The position numbers were made by a program, and so were the translations under genes. Positions 6,823 to 15,400 of a stretch of DNA of 25,733 nucleotides are shown here, one piece after another. Under the pieces are notes generated by a model that worked only from the letters and a program-made list of their open reading frames with translations, did not search any database and had not been told where the DNA came from. Location of the stretch: NCBI GenBank assembly GCA_958346935.1, contig CATVTM010000025.1, positions 1 through 25,733 of the forward strand, in the 5' to 3' direction. The DNA is from an uncultured Collinsella sp. GTDB lineage: Bacteria > Actinomycetota > Coriobacteriia > Coriobacteriales > Coriobacteriaceae. Within the stretch, counting starts at the first letter, position 1. Each line of letters begins with the position of its first letter.

Positions 6823-7987
6823 AGGCGGCGATGTACTTGCCGTCCTGGATCACATAGGCTGTAGCGGGCTTCTCGACTTGGCCCTCGTCGTTCCACGTGA
6901 GCTCGCCCGTCAGGCCCTCGATCTTGATCTTGCGCATGGCCTTGGCAAGATCGCCGGCAATGTCGGCGCCGTCGGCCGTAATATCGATGTCTGCCTTATC
7001 GATAGCCTCGACAATCGCATGGACGCAGTCATAGGCATCGGCGGCAAACTGGTTGGGCGTCTCGTCGTAGGCGTCCTTATATGCCTTGACGAAGTCGGCG
7101 TTCTTCTCATCGTCGGCAGAGAACGGGGTCATGAGCAGCACGCCCTCGGCAAGGGAGGTGTCGAAGCCCTCAACGGAGAGCAGGCCGTCCATGCCGTCGG
7201 TACCCATGAGGGTCATGTCGTATCCCATGTCCTTGGCGTTCTTGAGCAAAACGGACGCCGGCGTGTAGTAGATCGGCGCAAAGATGAGCGTGGCGCCGGC
7301 CTCCTTGGCCTTGGTGAGCTGGTTGGTAAAGCTCGTGGAGGAGTCGTCCTTAAAGGTCTCGGTATCGACGATATCAAGTTTGGACTCCTTGGCCTGCTCG
7401 GCAAAGGCATCGGCAACACCCGAGCTGTACGTATCGCCGGAGTTGTAGAACAGGGCGATCTTGGCGTCTGCATACTTCTCGGCCAAAAACTTGGCAGCAC
7501 TCGCGCCCATGGTGGGGTCGGTAAAGCAAACCTGGAAAACCGTGGTCTTGTCCTTGGTGACGTCGAGGGACGAAGCAGAGGGCGTGACCATGAGCATATC
7601 GTCGGCGATCTCGCCCGAGACAGCGACGGCGGCACCAGTCGTGACGGGGCCGACGAGAGCCTGCATGCCCCAGTCGCACAGGGTATTGAAGGCGTTGATA
7701 GCCTTCTCGCCGTCGGCGACGTCATCCTCGGACTTAAGCGAGAGTTTGAGGTCTTTGGTCGAGAAATCCTTGGCGGCAAGCTTGGCACCCTTCTCGGCCG
7801 AAACGCCATAGGTTGCCGCGGCGCCGGTCAGAGGGCCGATGACACCGATCTTGAAGGTCTTGCCGTCATCGGCGGTGCCGCCGTCCGAGCCACCCGACGA
7901 GCAACCAGCGAGTGCGGCGGTGCTGCCGAGCGCCGCAGCGCCGGCGAGAAAGTTCCTACGGCTGAGCGTGCTGTTGATGTTGAACAT
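6821..7987 (-). CDS. livJ: Branched-chain amino acid ABC transporter substrate-binding lipoprotein (second copy, stand-alone)
   Basis: A 388-residue paralogue of the operon-linked binding protein. Its signal peptide carries the classical Tat motif SRRNFL (9-14) and the lipobox LAGC with Cys29. The mature domain begins FKIGVIGPLTGAAATYG and has the same ordered blocks as its neighbour (VFQVCFTDP, TFKDDSSTSFTNQLTKAK, FAPIYYTPASVLL). AAAGGGGG five bases before the ATG at 7987 fixes the start. It is separated from the livJHMGF operon by 271 bases and a weak terminator, and is divergent from hom. It presumably feeds the same LivHM permease with a different amino acid preference; the preference cannot be read from sequence. 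Confidence 0.92.
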   Translation of the reverse strand: MFNINSTLSRRNFLAGAAALGSTAALAGCSSGGSDGGTADDGKTFKIGVIGPLTGAAATYGVSAEKGAKLAAKDFSTKDLKLSLKSEDDVADGEKAINAFNTLCDWGMQALVGPVTTGAAVAVSGEIADDMLMVTPSASSLDVTKDKTTVFQVCFTDPTMGASAAKFLAEKYADAKIALFYNSGDTYSSGVADAFAEQAKESKLDIVDTETFKDDSSTSFTNQLTKAKEAGATLIFAPIYYTPASVLLKNAKDMGYDMTLMGTDGMDGLLSVEGFDTSLAEGVLLMTPFSADDEKNADFVKAYKDAYDETPNQFAADAYDCVHAIVEAIDKADIDITADGADIAGDLAKAMRKIKIEGLTGELTWNDEGQVEKPATAYVIQDGKYIAA

Positions 7988-8238
7988 GGTGTCCCCCTTT
8001 TTCGCTGGCCGCGGTGCGGCCGTCTTGCGGTACAGGGCAAACCTTATGGCGCAAACGTTGACAGTTTGTTACGGAAGTCCGTTTGTAGCGAGCGTGTTTC
8101 CAATGTTTCCGCAGCGTTTCGGGGGTGCCGTTTTGTGCGGCTCCTGTTGCCTGGCGAGCACGCGCCCCCGGTTCACGCTAGAATGCACTCAACCTTTAAG
8201 CGGTTTATCCATCCATAAGATGCACGAAGGAGTTATCT
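7988..8238. promoter_or_regulatory. Divergent promoter region of livJ (second copy) and hom
   Basis: The region holds a plus-strand -10-like TAGAAT (8179-8184) about 55 bases before hom and a minus-strand -10-like TACAAA (8082-8087) about 95 bases before livJ. No convincing -35 boxes were found for either. Three GTTTC motifs (8096-8100, 8105-8109, 8116-8120) and two GTTTGT motifs (8064-8069, 8081-8086) lie between them and could be regulator sites. A TTGACA at 8058-8063 has no fitting -10. Confidence 0.35.
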
Positions 8239-9582
8239 ATGAGCGAACCCCTGCGCACCGTGAACGTCGGTCTGATCGGTCTGGGAACCGTCGGCGGCGG
8301 CGTGGCCCGTCTGATCAAGAGCCACCACGATGAGTACCTGGCAGCCTACGGCATCGACCTTAAGCTGACCCGCGCCTGCGCGCTTGCTTGGGAGCAGGCC
8401 GAGGCGGCAGGCATTGAGCGCGAGGCCTTTACGAGCGACTGGCACGATGTCGTCACCGACCCCGCCGTCGACATCGTCGTCGAGCTGATTGGTGGCGAGC
8501 ATCCCGCAACCGAGATCTTCACCACTGCCTTCGAGAACGGCAAGCATGTCGTCTCCGCCAACAAGGCCCTGCTGGGCCGCCATGTCGAGACGCTTGCCGA
8601 GAAGGCGCGTGCGTGCGGCGTGCAGATTAAGTGCGAGGCCAGCTGCGGTGGCGGCATCCCCATTGTCAGCACACTCGAGCACGACCTGGTGGGTAACAAG
8701 ATCCTGACCATCGCCGGCATCCTCAACGGCACCACCAACTACATCCTGTCGCGCATGGACGCCGAGGGCGCCGATTACGCTGACGTGCTCGCCGACGCAC
8801 AGGCCAAGGGCTATGCCGAGGCCGACCCGTCCGCCGACGTCGACGGCTTCGATGCCGCCAGCAAGACGGCCATCCTCGCCTCCATCGGCTTTGGCACCCG
8901 CGTTACCACCGATGATGTGTACCAGCAGGGTATCCGCACCATCGGCGCCGAGGACATCGCCCAGGCCCGCGAGCTCGGCTACACCATCAAGCTGCTCGGC
9001 ATCGCCCGCAACACCGACGCTGGCGTCGACGTTCGCGTGCATCCCACGCTGATCCCCGCAGACCATATGCTCGCCAAGGTCAACGGCGCCATGAACGCCG
9101 TCTACGTGGTAGGCGACGCCGTGGGCGAGACCATGTTCTACGGCGCGGGCGCAGGCTCCTTCCCCACCGCGAGCGCCGTCGTGGGCGATATCCTGTCGCT
9201 CTCCGAGCAGATCAGCCGCGGCGTGGCTCCGCTGCCCGAGATTGAGCCCTATGGCCACAACCTCACCTTTAAGCCCATGGACGAGCTCCAGACCAAGTAC
9301 TATGTGCGCCTGAAAGTCGCCGACCGCGTGGGCGCCCTGTCCGAGACGGTCGACATCTTTGCCAAGCACAACATCTCGATCTCGCTCATCAACCAGGTCG
9401 AGGACGGCAAATCGGGCGTCAGCGATGCCTGCTCGGTCATCTTCCTGACGCACCGCGCGCTCGAGAAGGACGTCCAGGCTGCCGCCGCCGAGCTTGCCGG
9501 CGTCGACTGCGTGGCCGAGGTCGCCAACGTCCTGCGCATCGAGGACGTTGAGGCTTGGACCGAAGGCGTCATGGCGAACTAG
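8239..9582 (+). CDS. hom: Homoserine dehydrogenase with C-terminal ACT domain
   Basis: A 447-residue cytosolic enzyme that reduces L-aspartate 4-semialdehyde to homoserine, the branch point to threonine, methionine and isoleucine. The NAD(P)-binding glycine motif GLIGLGTVGGGV is at 11-22. The conserved SANKALL (106-112), ILNGTTNYIL (161-170) and the substrate-binding and catalytic stretch around GYAEADPSADVDGFDAASK (191-209) are all present. The last 90 or so residues (from about 353, YVRLKVADRVGALSETVDIF) form an ACT domain, the usual site of threonine feedback inhibition. AAGGAG lies 7 bases before the ATG. It is transcribed alone, ends in a strong terminator, and diverges from a binding protein for branched-chain amino acids, a related pathway. 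Confidence 0.96.
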   Translation: MSEPLRTVNVGLIGLGTVGGGVARLIKSHHDEYLAAYGIDLKLTRACALAWEQAEAAGIEREAFTSDWHDVVTDPAVDIVVELIGGEHPATEIFTTAFENGKHVVSANKALLGRHVETLAEKARACGVQIKCEASCGGGIPIVSTLEHDLVGNKILTIAGILNGTTNYILSRMDAEGADYADVLADAQAKGYAEADPSADVDGFDAASKTAILASIGFGTRVTTDDVYQQGIRTIGAEDIAQARELGYTIKLLGIARNTDAGVDVRVHPTLIPADHMLAKVNGAMNAVYVVGDAVGETMFYGAGAGSFPTASAVVGDILSLSEQISRGVAPLPEIEPYGHNLTFKPMDELQTKYYVRLKVADRVGALSETVDIFAKHNISISLINQVEDGKSGVSDACSVIFLTHRALEKDVQAAAAELAGVDCVAEVANVLRIEDVEAWTEGVMAN

Positions 9583-9612
9583 TCCAACGCTCGCCTAGCA
9601 ATACGCGCCTTG

Positions 9613-9647
9613 AGGGCTCCCGTCCGATGTGGGACGGGAGCCCTTTT
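9613..9647 (+). terminator. Rho-independent terminator of hom
   Basis: A 13-bp perfect stem AGGGCTCCCGTCC/GGACGGGAGCCCT (9613-9625/9632-9644) with a 6-nt loop is followed by TTTT. It lies 30 bases past the hom stop. Confidence 0.9.
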
Positions 9648-9796
9648 GTCACCTGCCCTAAGCACAACGGCAAAGCATATTTGCGCGAGCCGCTCATCGG
9701 TAACGCGGGCTACCGTTCACCGATATGCAAACGCGGCCGATTCCGACTACCGCTACGCTGTGCTGCGAATGTCCGCCCGCGATGAGAGGAAGCACC

Positions 9797-10546
9797 ATGT
9801 TGCTCGAGGGCAAGAAAGCAATCATCACCGGAGGCACACGCGGTATCGGCTATGCCATCGCCTGCCGTTTTATCGAGGAAGGCGCTGCCGTCACCGTCTT
9901 TGGCTCGCGCCAGGAGACTGCCGACACGGCCGTTGAGAAGCTGACAGCCGCCTATCCCGACGCCAAGGTCTGGGGTCGCTCCTGCGATCTCACCTCGCTC
10001 GAGGCCGTGACTGAGGCCTTTACGCAGACTGCAGCCGACATGGGCGGCTTGGACACGGTCGTCAACAATGCCGGTATCTCCCAGCGTTCACCCCTCTTGG
10101 ACTACACGGCCGAGGAGTTCGCAAAGGTCATGGACCTTAACGTCGTCGCCGTCTTTAATGGCCACCAGGCTGCCGTCAAGATCATGACCGAGGCCGGCCA
10201 CGGCGGCACCATCACTACCACAAGCTCGATGGTCGCCAAGTACGGCCAGCCCTCCGGCGTCGGTTACCCCACGTCCAAGTTTGCCGTCAACGGTATGGTC
10301 CAGTCGCTCTCGCGCGAGCTCGCTCCCATGGGCATCCGCGTCAACGCCGTCGCCCCCGGCGTGACTAAGACCGACATGGTCGCCAACCTGCCCGAAGAGG
10401 TCATCAAGCCCATCATCGCCACCATTCCGCTGGGTCGCATGGGCGAGCCCGAGGATGTCGCCAACGCCTTTGTTTTCCTGGCGAGCGACATGTCCTCCTA
10501 TGTCACGGGCGCCGTGCTCCCCGTCGACGGAGCCGCCCGCTCCTAA
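9797..10546 (+). CDS. SDR-family oxidoreductase, BaiA/FabG-like (hydroxysteroid dehydrogenase candidate)
   Basis: A 249-residue classical short-chain dehydrogenase/reductase. The cofactor motif TGGTRGIG (11-18), the NNAG motif (90-93) and the catalytic tetrad N115, S144, Y157, K161 are intact. C-terminal landmarks are VAPGVTKTDM and FLASDMSSYVTGAVLPVDGA. ATG 9797 is chosen because of the GAGAGG site six bases upstream. Several segments (IITGGTRGIG, DLTS, VFNG, SGVGYPxSK, VAPGVxxTDM) read like bile-acid 3-alpha-hydroxysteroid dehydrogenases of the BaiA type rather than housekeeping FabG. This comparison is from memory and not a search. The residues after beta-2 (FGSR) lack the acidic residue that makes BaiA NAD-specific, so NADP(H) is likely. 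The gene stands alone between two terminators. 3-oxoacyl-ACP reductase or a sugar-alcohol dehydrogenase are the alternatives. Confidence 0.85.
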   Translation: MLLEGKKAIITGGTRGIGYAIACRFIEEGAAVTVFGSRQETADTAVEKLTAAYPDAKVWGRSCDLTSLEAVTEAFTQTAADMGGLDTVVNNAGISQRSPLLDYTAEEFAKVMDLNVVAVFNGHQAAVKIMTEAGHGGTITTTSSMVAKYGQPSGVGYPTSKFAVNGMVQSLSRELAPMGIRVNAVAPGVTKTDMVANLPEEVIKPIIATIPLGRMGEPEDVANAFVFLASDMSSYVTGAVLPVDGAARS

Positions 10547-10590
10547 AGGTCGCAAGCCACGATTTCGGACCTCAACGGAGCTCAACGCAA

Positions 10591-10629
10591 AAGGCGCGCT
10601 GCCTGCATCAACCGCAGGCAGCGCGCCTT
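10591..10629. terminator. Bidirectional terminator between the SDR gene and the antiporter gene
   Basis: A 16-bp perfect stem AAGGCGCGCTGCCTGC/GCAGGCAGCGCGCCTT with a 7-nt loop lies between the two convergent genes. It is followed by CTATTATTT on the plus strand and TTTTGCG on the minus strand, so it can serve both transcripts. Confidence 0.85.
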
Positions 10630-10667
10630 CTATTATTTGGACGGAACCCGTATCCCGACATTCCTTG

Positions 10668-12230
10668 CTACTTGCCGTCGTCGTCTTCGGCTTCTTCTCG
10701 TGCGTAGAGCTCCAGCATGCGGCGGCGATATTCGCGCACGGCGAGCTTGGCGCGCTCCAGGCGACGGCGCTCGCGCGGAGTGAGCTTGGACGGGTCGATC
10801 TCGTCACCATAGGTCTTCTCGGCCAGCAAATGAGCGGCGTCAACAATACGAGCATCGATACGCTCGCTCGCCGCCTCGGCCGAGAGACGATCGGCAATGG
10901 CATCGATCGTAGGCACGCCGTCGAGTGTGCGACCGTGACCGTGCGAGGTCAACAGCTCGTGCTCGCGCGCGAGCAGGCTCGCCAGGTCGTGATGGGCGCG
11001 CAGAATATCGAGCGCGTCGGAAGGATGCTCGGCAACTTCTGCCACGGCGGCAACCGGCGCGGCATCGACCACGCGGTAGAAGAGCTGGGCGAGCAGCGGC
11101 ATCAAGAACACCGTGATGGCACCGGCGGCAACCATGACCGAGGCAATGTCTTGCGAAAGCGCCCCCGCGTTGACGGCAACGCTCGTCACGGCAACGATGA
11201 TCGGCAGCGCCGTGGTGCAGTAGAGTGCCACGGTAATGCGACCATACGCCGACACATCGCGCGTCGCAGGACAAATGCTCATAGAAATAAGAATGGGCAC
11301 GGCGCGGATGATAAGCAGCGCCACGATAAAGCCCACGAGCAGCCCGGGGCGCGACGCCACAGCGGTCAGGTCGATCTTTGCGCCCGATACGGTAAAGAAC
11401 ACCGGAATCAGAAAGCCGTAAGCCAGGCCATCGAGCTTGGTCTCGAGTGTATGGTTGCCCTCGGGGATGATATAGCGCAGGACAAAGCCGGCGGCAAAGG
11501 AGCCCAACACGATGTCGAGGTCAAAGATGGCGGAGAACGCCACGAGCGTGACCAGGATGAGCACCGTCAGGCGCACGAACGTCTGAGATGTAGTGTCGGC
11601 GCGCTCCTCGACAAACGCAAAGAAGCGGCTGCCGACGCGCTTGGAGCGGCTCGGAACCACGGCCAGCAAAACGCACACCACCGCAAACAGACCCAAGATC
11701 ACGAGCGTCTGAATACCGGTTCGCGCAGAGAGCAGTACCGACATAGCGAGCACGGGGCCAAGCTCGCCCCAGGTACCGTATGCGAGAATCGAATCGCCCA
11801 CGCGCGTGCCGGTGAGCGAGCGCTCGCGCATGATGGGCACGAGCGTGCCGAGCGCCGTCGAAGTGAGCGCGAGCGTTACGGCGATACCGTCAAAATGGCT
11901 GACCGAGAACCACGGCGTGAAGCGCACGGCAAGCCAGGCAATGCCAAACGTGACGACCCATGTCGCCATGCCGTAGCGTCCCTCGACGCCCGTAATGTTC
12001 TTGGGATCGATCTCGAAGCCGGCGAGCAGGAACAAAAAGGCCAAGCCGAGCTCGGACACGAGCGAGACCTCGGCATCCACATGAATGATACCGAGCATGT
12101 GCGGCCCCAGCACCGCGCCGAACACAAGCAAAAAGACCGTCTCGGGAACGGGCTTTCTGGGAATCGCCGAGGCGATAAAGGGGCTCGCAAAGGCCACGAG
12201 CGCAATGATGGCGAGCGAAACGAATGCCAT
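10668..12230 (-). CDS. CPA2-family cation/proton antiporter (KefB/NapA-like membrane part)
   Basis: A 520-residue membrane protein whose first 390 or so residues form the 12-13 helix Na+/H+ exchanger domain. Family marks are the PRKPVPETVFLLVFGAVLGP motif near residues 24-43, FLLAGFEIDPKNI, and LALTSTALGTLVPI. They are followed by LIPVFFTVSGAKIDL, in which a polar residue replaces part of the usual helix-break motif. The last 130 or so residues are a charged, mostly helical cytoplasmic tail with no TrkA-N/KTN nucleotide-binding motif. ATG 12230 is used (GAAAGG upstream); a longer frame to 12392 runs through the purL leader and is not likely. It is divergent from purL. The transported ion (K+ or Na+) cannot be told. 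Confidence 0.88.
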   Translation of the reverse strand: MAFVSLAIIALVAFASPFIASAIPRKPVPETVFLLVFGAVLGPHMLGIIHVDAEVSLVSELGLAFLFLLAGFEIDPKNITGVEGRYGMATWVVTFGIAWLAVRFTPWFSVSHFDGIAVTLALTSTALGTLVPIMRERSLTGTRVGDSILAYGTWGELGPVLAMSVLLSARTGIQTLVILGLFAVVCVLLAVVPSRSKRVGSRFFAFVEERADTTSQTFVRLTVLILVTLVAFSAIFDLDIVLGSFAAGFVLRYIIPEGNHTLETKLDGLAYGFLIPVFFTVSGAKIDLTAVASRPGLLVGFIVALLIIRAVPILISMSICPATRDVSAYGRITVALYCTTALPIIVAVTSVAVNAGALSQDIASVMVAAGAITVFLMPLLAQLFYRVVDAAPVAAVAEVAEHPSDALDILRAHHDLASLLAREHELLTSHGHGRTLDGVPTIDAIADRLSAEAASERIDARIVDAAHLLAEKTYGDEIDPSKLTPRERRRLERAKLAVREYRRRMLELYAREEAEDDDGK

Positions 12231-12257
12231 GTGATGCCTTTCTCTTGTTTGCGCTTC

Positions 12258-12263
12258 ACTGTA
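12258..12263 (-). promoter_or_regulatory. -10 box of the antiporter promoter
   Basis: On the minus strand GCTACAGTG holds TACAGT 28 bases before the antiporter ATG. No clear -35 was found. The same CTACARTN-type -10 recurs before other genes in this window. Confidence 0.35.
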
Positions 12264-12299
12264 GCACCCTCGCCGTCCTCTACGCGCCGCGAGCTGTCG

Positions 12300-12305
12300 T
12301 ATCAT
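12300..12305 (+). promoter_or_regulatory. -10-like box upstream of purL
   Basis: TATCAT lies about 110 bases before the purL start, which would give a leader of roughly 100 nt. No good -35 and no recognisable purine riboswitch or PurR box were found in the leader. Confidence 0.25.
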
Positions 12306-12414
12306 AGTGAGGTTTACAAACATGTGGCTCAAGGCGACCGCGAGGCTTGTCCCGTAAACCGACCGCTGCCGCATACCGTACCGTACGCCCAACCGATCAG
12401 GAAGGCAGGAACCA

Positions 12415-15400
12415 ATGGTCTCTCGTATCTACGTGGAGAAGAAACCCGGGTTCGACGTCGAGGCTCAGCAGCTCAAGGGCGAGCTGACCGAGATTCTCGG
12501 CATTAAGGGCATCGAGGCCCTGAGGATCATCAACCGCTACGACGTCGAGGGCATCGACGAGGAGCTCTTCCGCTCCTGCGTGCCGACCGTCTTTAGCGAG
12601 CCCCAGGTCGATGTGACCTATGACGAGCTCCCCGCAAGCGATGGCGCTGTCTTTGCCGTCGAATTCCTGCCTGGCCAGTTTGACCAGCGCGCCGACTCCG
12701 CCAGCGAGTGTGTGCAGCTCATCAGCCAGGGCGAGCGCCCCGCCGTGCGCTCCGCCAAGGTCTATATGATCTCGGGCAACTTGGACGAGGCCGCCATCGA
12801 GGCCATCAAGCACTACGTGGTGAACCCCGTCGAGGCCCGCATCGCCTCGCTCGACCTGCCCGAGACGCTGCACATGGAGACCCCCGAGCCCCAGCCCGTC
12901 GAGGTGCTCGATGGCTTCCGCGAGCTCGATGAGGCCGGCCTTGCCGCCTTTATCGCCGAGCGCGGCCTTGCCATGGACGAGGCGGACATCGCCTTCTGCC
13001 AGCAGTACTTCCGCGATGAGGATCGCGACCCCACCATCACCGAGATCCGCGTGATCGACACCTACTGGTCCGATCACTGCCGCCACACCACCTTCGGCAC
13101 CGTCCTGGACGACGTGACGATCGATGACGCCGTAGTACAGCAGGCATTCGACCGCTACATGGAGATGCGCCACGAGCTCGGTCGCGACGCCAAGCCCGTC
13201 TGCCTTATGGACATGGGCACCATCGGCGCCAAGTACCTCAAGAAAACCGGCGTCATGACCGGTGTCGACGAGTCCGAGGAGATCAACGCCTGCACCGTCA
13301 AGGTGAAGGTCGATGTCGACGGCGAGGAGCAGGACTGGCTGTTCCTGTTTAAGAACGAGACACACAACCACCCGACCGAGATCGAGCCCTTCGGCGGCGC
13401 CGCCACCTGCGTGGGCGGCGCCATCCGCGACCCGCTCTCGGGCCGCAGCTACGTGTACCAGGCTATGCGCGTCACCGGTGCCGGCGACCCCACCGTCCCC
13501 GTGTCCGAGACGCTCGAGGGCAAGCTGCCGCAGCGCAAGATCGTGACCACCGCTGCCGCCGGCTACTCCAGCTACGGCAACCAGATCGGCCTTGCCACCG
13601 GCCAGGTCAACGAGCTCTATCACCCCGGCTACGTGGCCAAGCGCATGGAGGTCGGCGCCGTCGTGGGCGCTACCCCGGCAAACCACGTGCGCCGCGAGTG
13701 CCCCGCCCCCACCGACAAGATCATCCTGCTGGGCGGCCGTACCGGCCGTGACGGCATCGGCGGCGCCACCGGTTCCTCCAAGACCCAGAACACCGAGTCC
13801 ATCGAGACCTCGGGCGCCGAGGTCCAGAAGGGCAATGCCCCGGTCGAGCGTAAGCTGCAGCGTCTGTTCCGCCGCGGCGACGCCTGCCGCCTGATCAAGC
13901 GCTGCAACGACTTTGGCGCCGGCGGCGTCTCGGTCGCCGTGGGTGAGCTTGCCGACGGCCTGTATGTCGACCTGGACACCGTGACCAAGAAGTACGACGG
14001 TCTGGACGGCACCGAGCTCGCCATCTCCGAGTCCCAGGAGCGCATGGCCTGTGCCGTCGCCGACGGTGACGTCGAAGAGTTCATGGGCTACGCCGCCGAG
14101 GAGAACCTGGAGGCGACCGTTATCGCCGAGGTTACCGCCGAGCCGCGCATGCGCATGGCCTGGAACGGTGTCGCCATCGTCGACCTGTCCCGCGAGTTCC
14201 TCAACTCCAACGGTGCGCCTAAGCACCAGGTCGCCCACGTGTGCGCCCGCAGCGTGTGGCAGCCCAGCTGGGCCGGCACCACGCTTGCCGAGCGCATGAC
14301 CTCGCTCGTCACCGACCTCAACGTCGCCTCCAACAAGGGCCTTTCCGAGCGCTTCGACTCCACCATCGGTGCCGCGACCGTGCTCATGCCCTTTGGCGGC
14401 AAGACGCAGCTCACCCCGAGCTCGGCCATGGTCGCCAAGTTCCCCGTGGACGGCGAGACCACCACGGCGAGTGCCATGGCATGGGGCTTCAACCCCTATC
14501 TGATGGAAGCCGACCAGTTTGCAGGCGCCTACCTGTCCGTGGTCGAGTCCATCGCCAAGCTCGTGGCCGCCGGCTTTGAGCACAAGCGCGCCTACCTTTC
14601 CTTCCAGGAGTACTTCGAGCGCCTGCGCACCGAGGCCGAGCGCTGGGGCAAGCCCATGGCTGCCGTCCTGGGTGCCCTTATGGCCCAGGTCGACCTGGGT
14701 GCCGGCGCCATCGGCGGCAAGGACTCCATGAGCGGTTCGTTTGAGGACGAGGCCGGCGAGCTCAACGTTCCGCCGACCCTGATCAGCTTCGCCGTCGCCG
14801 TGGGCAAGGCCGCCCGCGCCGTCTCGCCCGAGTTCAAGGGCCTCACGCACCGCGTCGTCCGCATCGCCCCCGCCACCTATGGCGAGGACTACCGCCCCGA
14901 TGCTCAGCAGCTGCTCGCCGCGTTTGACGCCGTCGAGGCGCTCACTGCTACCGGCAACGCCCTGGCCATCTCCACGCCCGGCTACGGCTGCGGCGCCGAG
15001 AGCCTCTTTAAGATGTGCGTCGGTAACCAGATCGGTATCGAGCTTGCCGAGGATGTGGACGTGGAGAGCCTCTTCACCCCGCTCTACGGCAGCTTTATCG
15101 TCGAGCTTGCCGAGGATGCCGAGCTGCCCGAGGTCGCCAACGGCGTTGTCGTCGAGCCCCTGGGCACCACCGTCGAGGGCTATGTCATCGATACCGGCTC
15201 CGAGGTCATCGAGCTCTCCGAGCTCCAGGAGGCCTGGGAGAGCGGCATCGAGGGCGTCTTTGCCTACCGCAGCGCCGGCGAGACCCCCGAGGTCGAGACC
15301 ATCGACTTCCGCGCCAAGGACATCCACGTGTACGGCGGCGCCAAGATCGCCCGTCCGCGCGTGATCATCCCCGTGTTCCCCGGCAACAACTGCGAGTACG

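Noticed and set aside
8058..8063. TTGACA as a -35 box for hom
   Set aside because: No -10 lies at 16-19 bases, and the distance to hom would be about 175 bases.
5560..8218. Plus-strand open frames opposite the two livJ genes
   Set aside because: The two frames resemble each other only because the livJ genes are paralogues; no start signals were seen.
8233..9453. Minus-strand open frame opposite hom
   Set aside because: It is antisense to a fully recognisable homoserine dehydrogenase and has the same shadow composition.
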